From: Oscillospiraceae bacterium
GTDB lineage: Bacteria; Bacillota_A; Clostridia; Oscillospirales; Oscillospiraceae
Length of the DNA stretch: 23,803 nt
Reading direction: 5' to 3'
NCBI GenBank assembly: GCA_017516785.1
Contig: JAFXAV010000048.1
Coordinates: 1-23,803 of the forward strand
The notes beneath the pieces are model-generated. The model did not search any database and was not told the origin of the DNA. It saw only the letters and a program-made list of their open reading frames with translations. Below, piece after piece: positions 23,558 to 23,803 of this stretch (its first letter is position 1; the number at the start of each line of letters is the position of its first letter). The position numbers were made by a program, and so were the translations under genes.

Positions 23558-23585
23558 AAGCGGAAGCCACAAAAGGCTTCCGCTT
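23558..23585 (-). terminator. Hairpin after the Nudix gene, T-tail on minus strand
   Basis: A perfect 11-bp stem (AAGCGGAAGCC/GGCTTCCGCTT) with loop ACAAAA. The plus-strand side continues with A residues, while the minus-strand side continues CTTTATTT, so the canonical orientation would stop transcription coming from the right. It may still help end the Nudix mRNA. Confidence 0.6.
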
Positions 23586-23651
23586 AAAAAATAAGGAATT
23601 CTTAATGGGAAGAAAAAGACTTCCTAAGATGAAATGTGCTATCATTGGGGT

Positions 23652-23803
23652 GTTCAAATTGGAGTTTGTAGAGCTGTTTGGCGGCGAAGCCACTCTCGGC
23701 CCCCTCTTTGAGGGGGCTGGCAAAAATCTCTGATTTTTGACTGGGGGAGTGTCGTAATGACGATAGGACACTCCCTCCGTCAGCCCTTTGGGGCTGCCAC
23801 CTC
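23652..23803 (+). repeat. Hairpin-rich repeat, right end copy
   Basis: The inverted counterpart of the copy at 1-142. An AT-rich leader motif (23652-23671) is followed by H1 GCCCCCTC/GAGGGGGC (23699-23717), H2 CAAAAATC/GATTTTTG (23721-23739), H3 GGGAGTGTC/GACACTCCC (23745-23775) and H4 CAGCCC/GGGCTG (23781-23796). The element is cut by the window edge seven bases after H4. The stretch 23586-23651 before it holds no gene that I can support. Confidence 0.85.

Noticed and set aside
23496..23771. Minus-strand open frame of 91 codons at the right end
   Set aside because: It crosses the Nudix gene end, a hairpin and the repeat, with no ribosome site and no family features.

Overview
The window looks like a chromosomal segment of a GC-rich, spore-forming-lineage Firmicute of the gut Clostridia (Oscillospirales-like). 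The evidence is the recJ-rel-dtd-MBL-hemZ block, RqcP and HU side by side, Firmicutes-type Xpt, strong AGGAGG ribosome binding sites, sigma-A-like promoters (several with an extended -10), and palindromic hairpin repeats of a kind common in these genomes. Almost everything is core metabolism or housekeeping. I see no CRISPR array, phage, insertion-sequence transposase, tRNA or rRNA.

Layout. 1-142: inverted copy of a hairpin-rich repeat. 149-3805 (+): nucleoside catabolism operon deoC-deoD-unknown membrane protein-deoB-cdd, behind a promoter with an 18-bp palindrome at the predicted transcription start. 3843-5858 (-): xpt, an intrinsic terminator, then an NSS-family sodium symporter. 5996-7655 (-): two overlapping acyltransferase-fold genes (DUF2156, GNAT). 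7798-8790 (+): secreted D-Ala-D-Ala carboxypeptidase. 8828-9352 (-): HU then RqcP. 9447-19390 (-): a co-directional run of seven genes, recJ, rel, dtd, MBL hydrolase, hemZ, amidohydrolase homologue and a MurJ/SpoVB-like flippase, interrupted by a 174-bp MITE-like element at 13817-13990. 19576-20616 (-): AI-2E/YtvI-like permease. 20741-22016 (+): free-standing HTH-ACT protein, strong terminator, then an aspartokinase with no ACT domains. 22188-23553 (+): lipid kinase and Nudix hydrolase. 23652-23803: a second end copy of the hairpin repeat.

How the genes work together. Cdd deaminates cytidine; DeoD phosphorolyses purine nucleosides; DeoB converts (deoxy)ribose-1-phosphate to the 5-phosphate; DeoC cleaves deoxyribose-5-phosphate. 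Xpt recovers xanthine as XMP. The large minus-strand run joins DNA repair (RecJ), stringent response (Rel), translation quality control (Dtd), porphyrin chemistry (HemZ) and envelope precursor export (flippase).

The most noteworthy points are: (1) a hairpin repeat family whose stems change as whole complementary pairs between copies, with both window ends falling at the same place in it; (2) an amidohydrolase homologue lacking two usual active-site residues; (3) an ACT-less aspartokinase next to a free-standing ACT protein; (4) an AT-richer membrane protein inside the deo operon; (5) a candidate deo operator. I found no clear candidate for a wholly new defence or mobile system.
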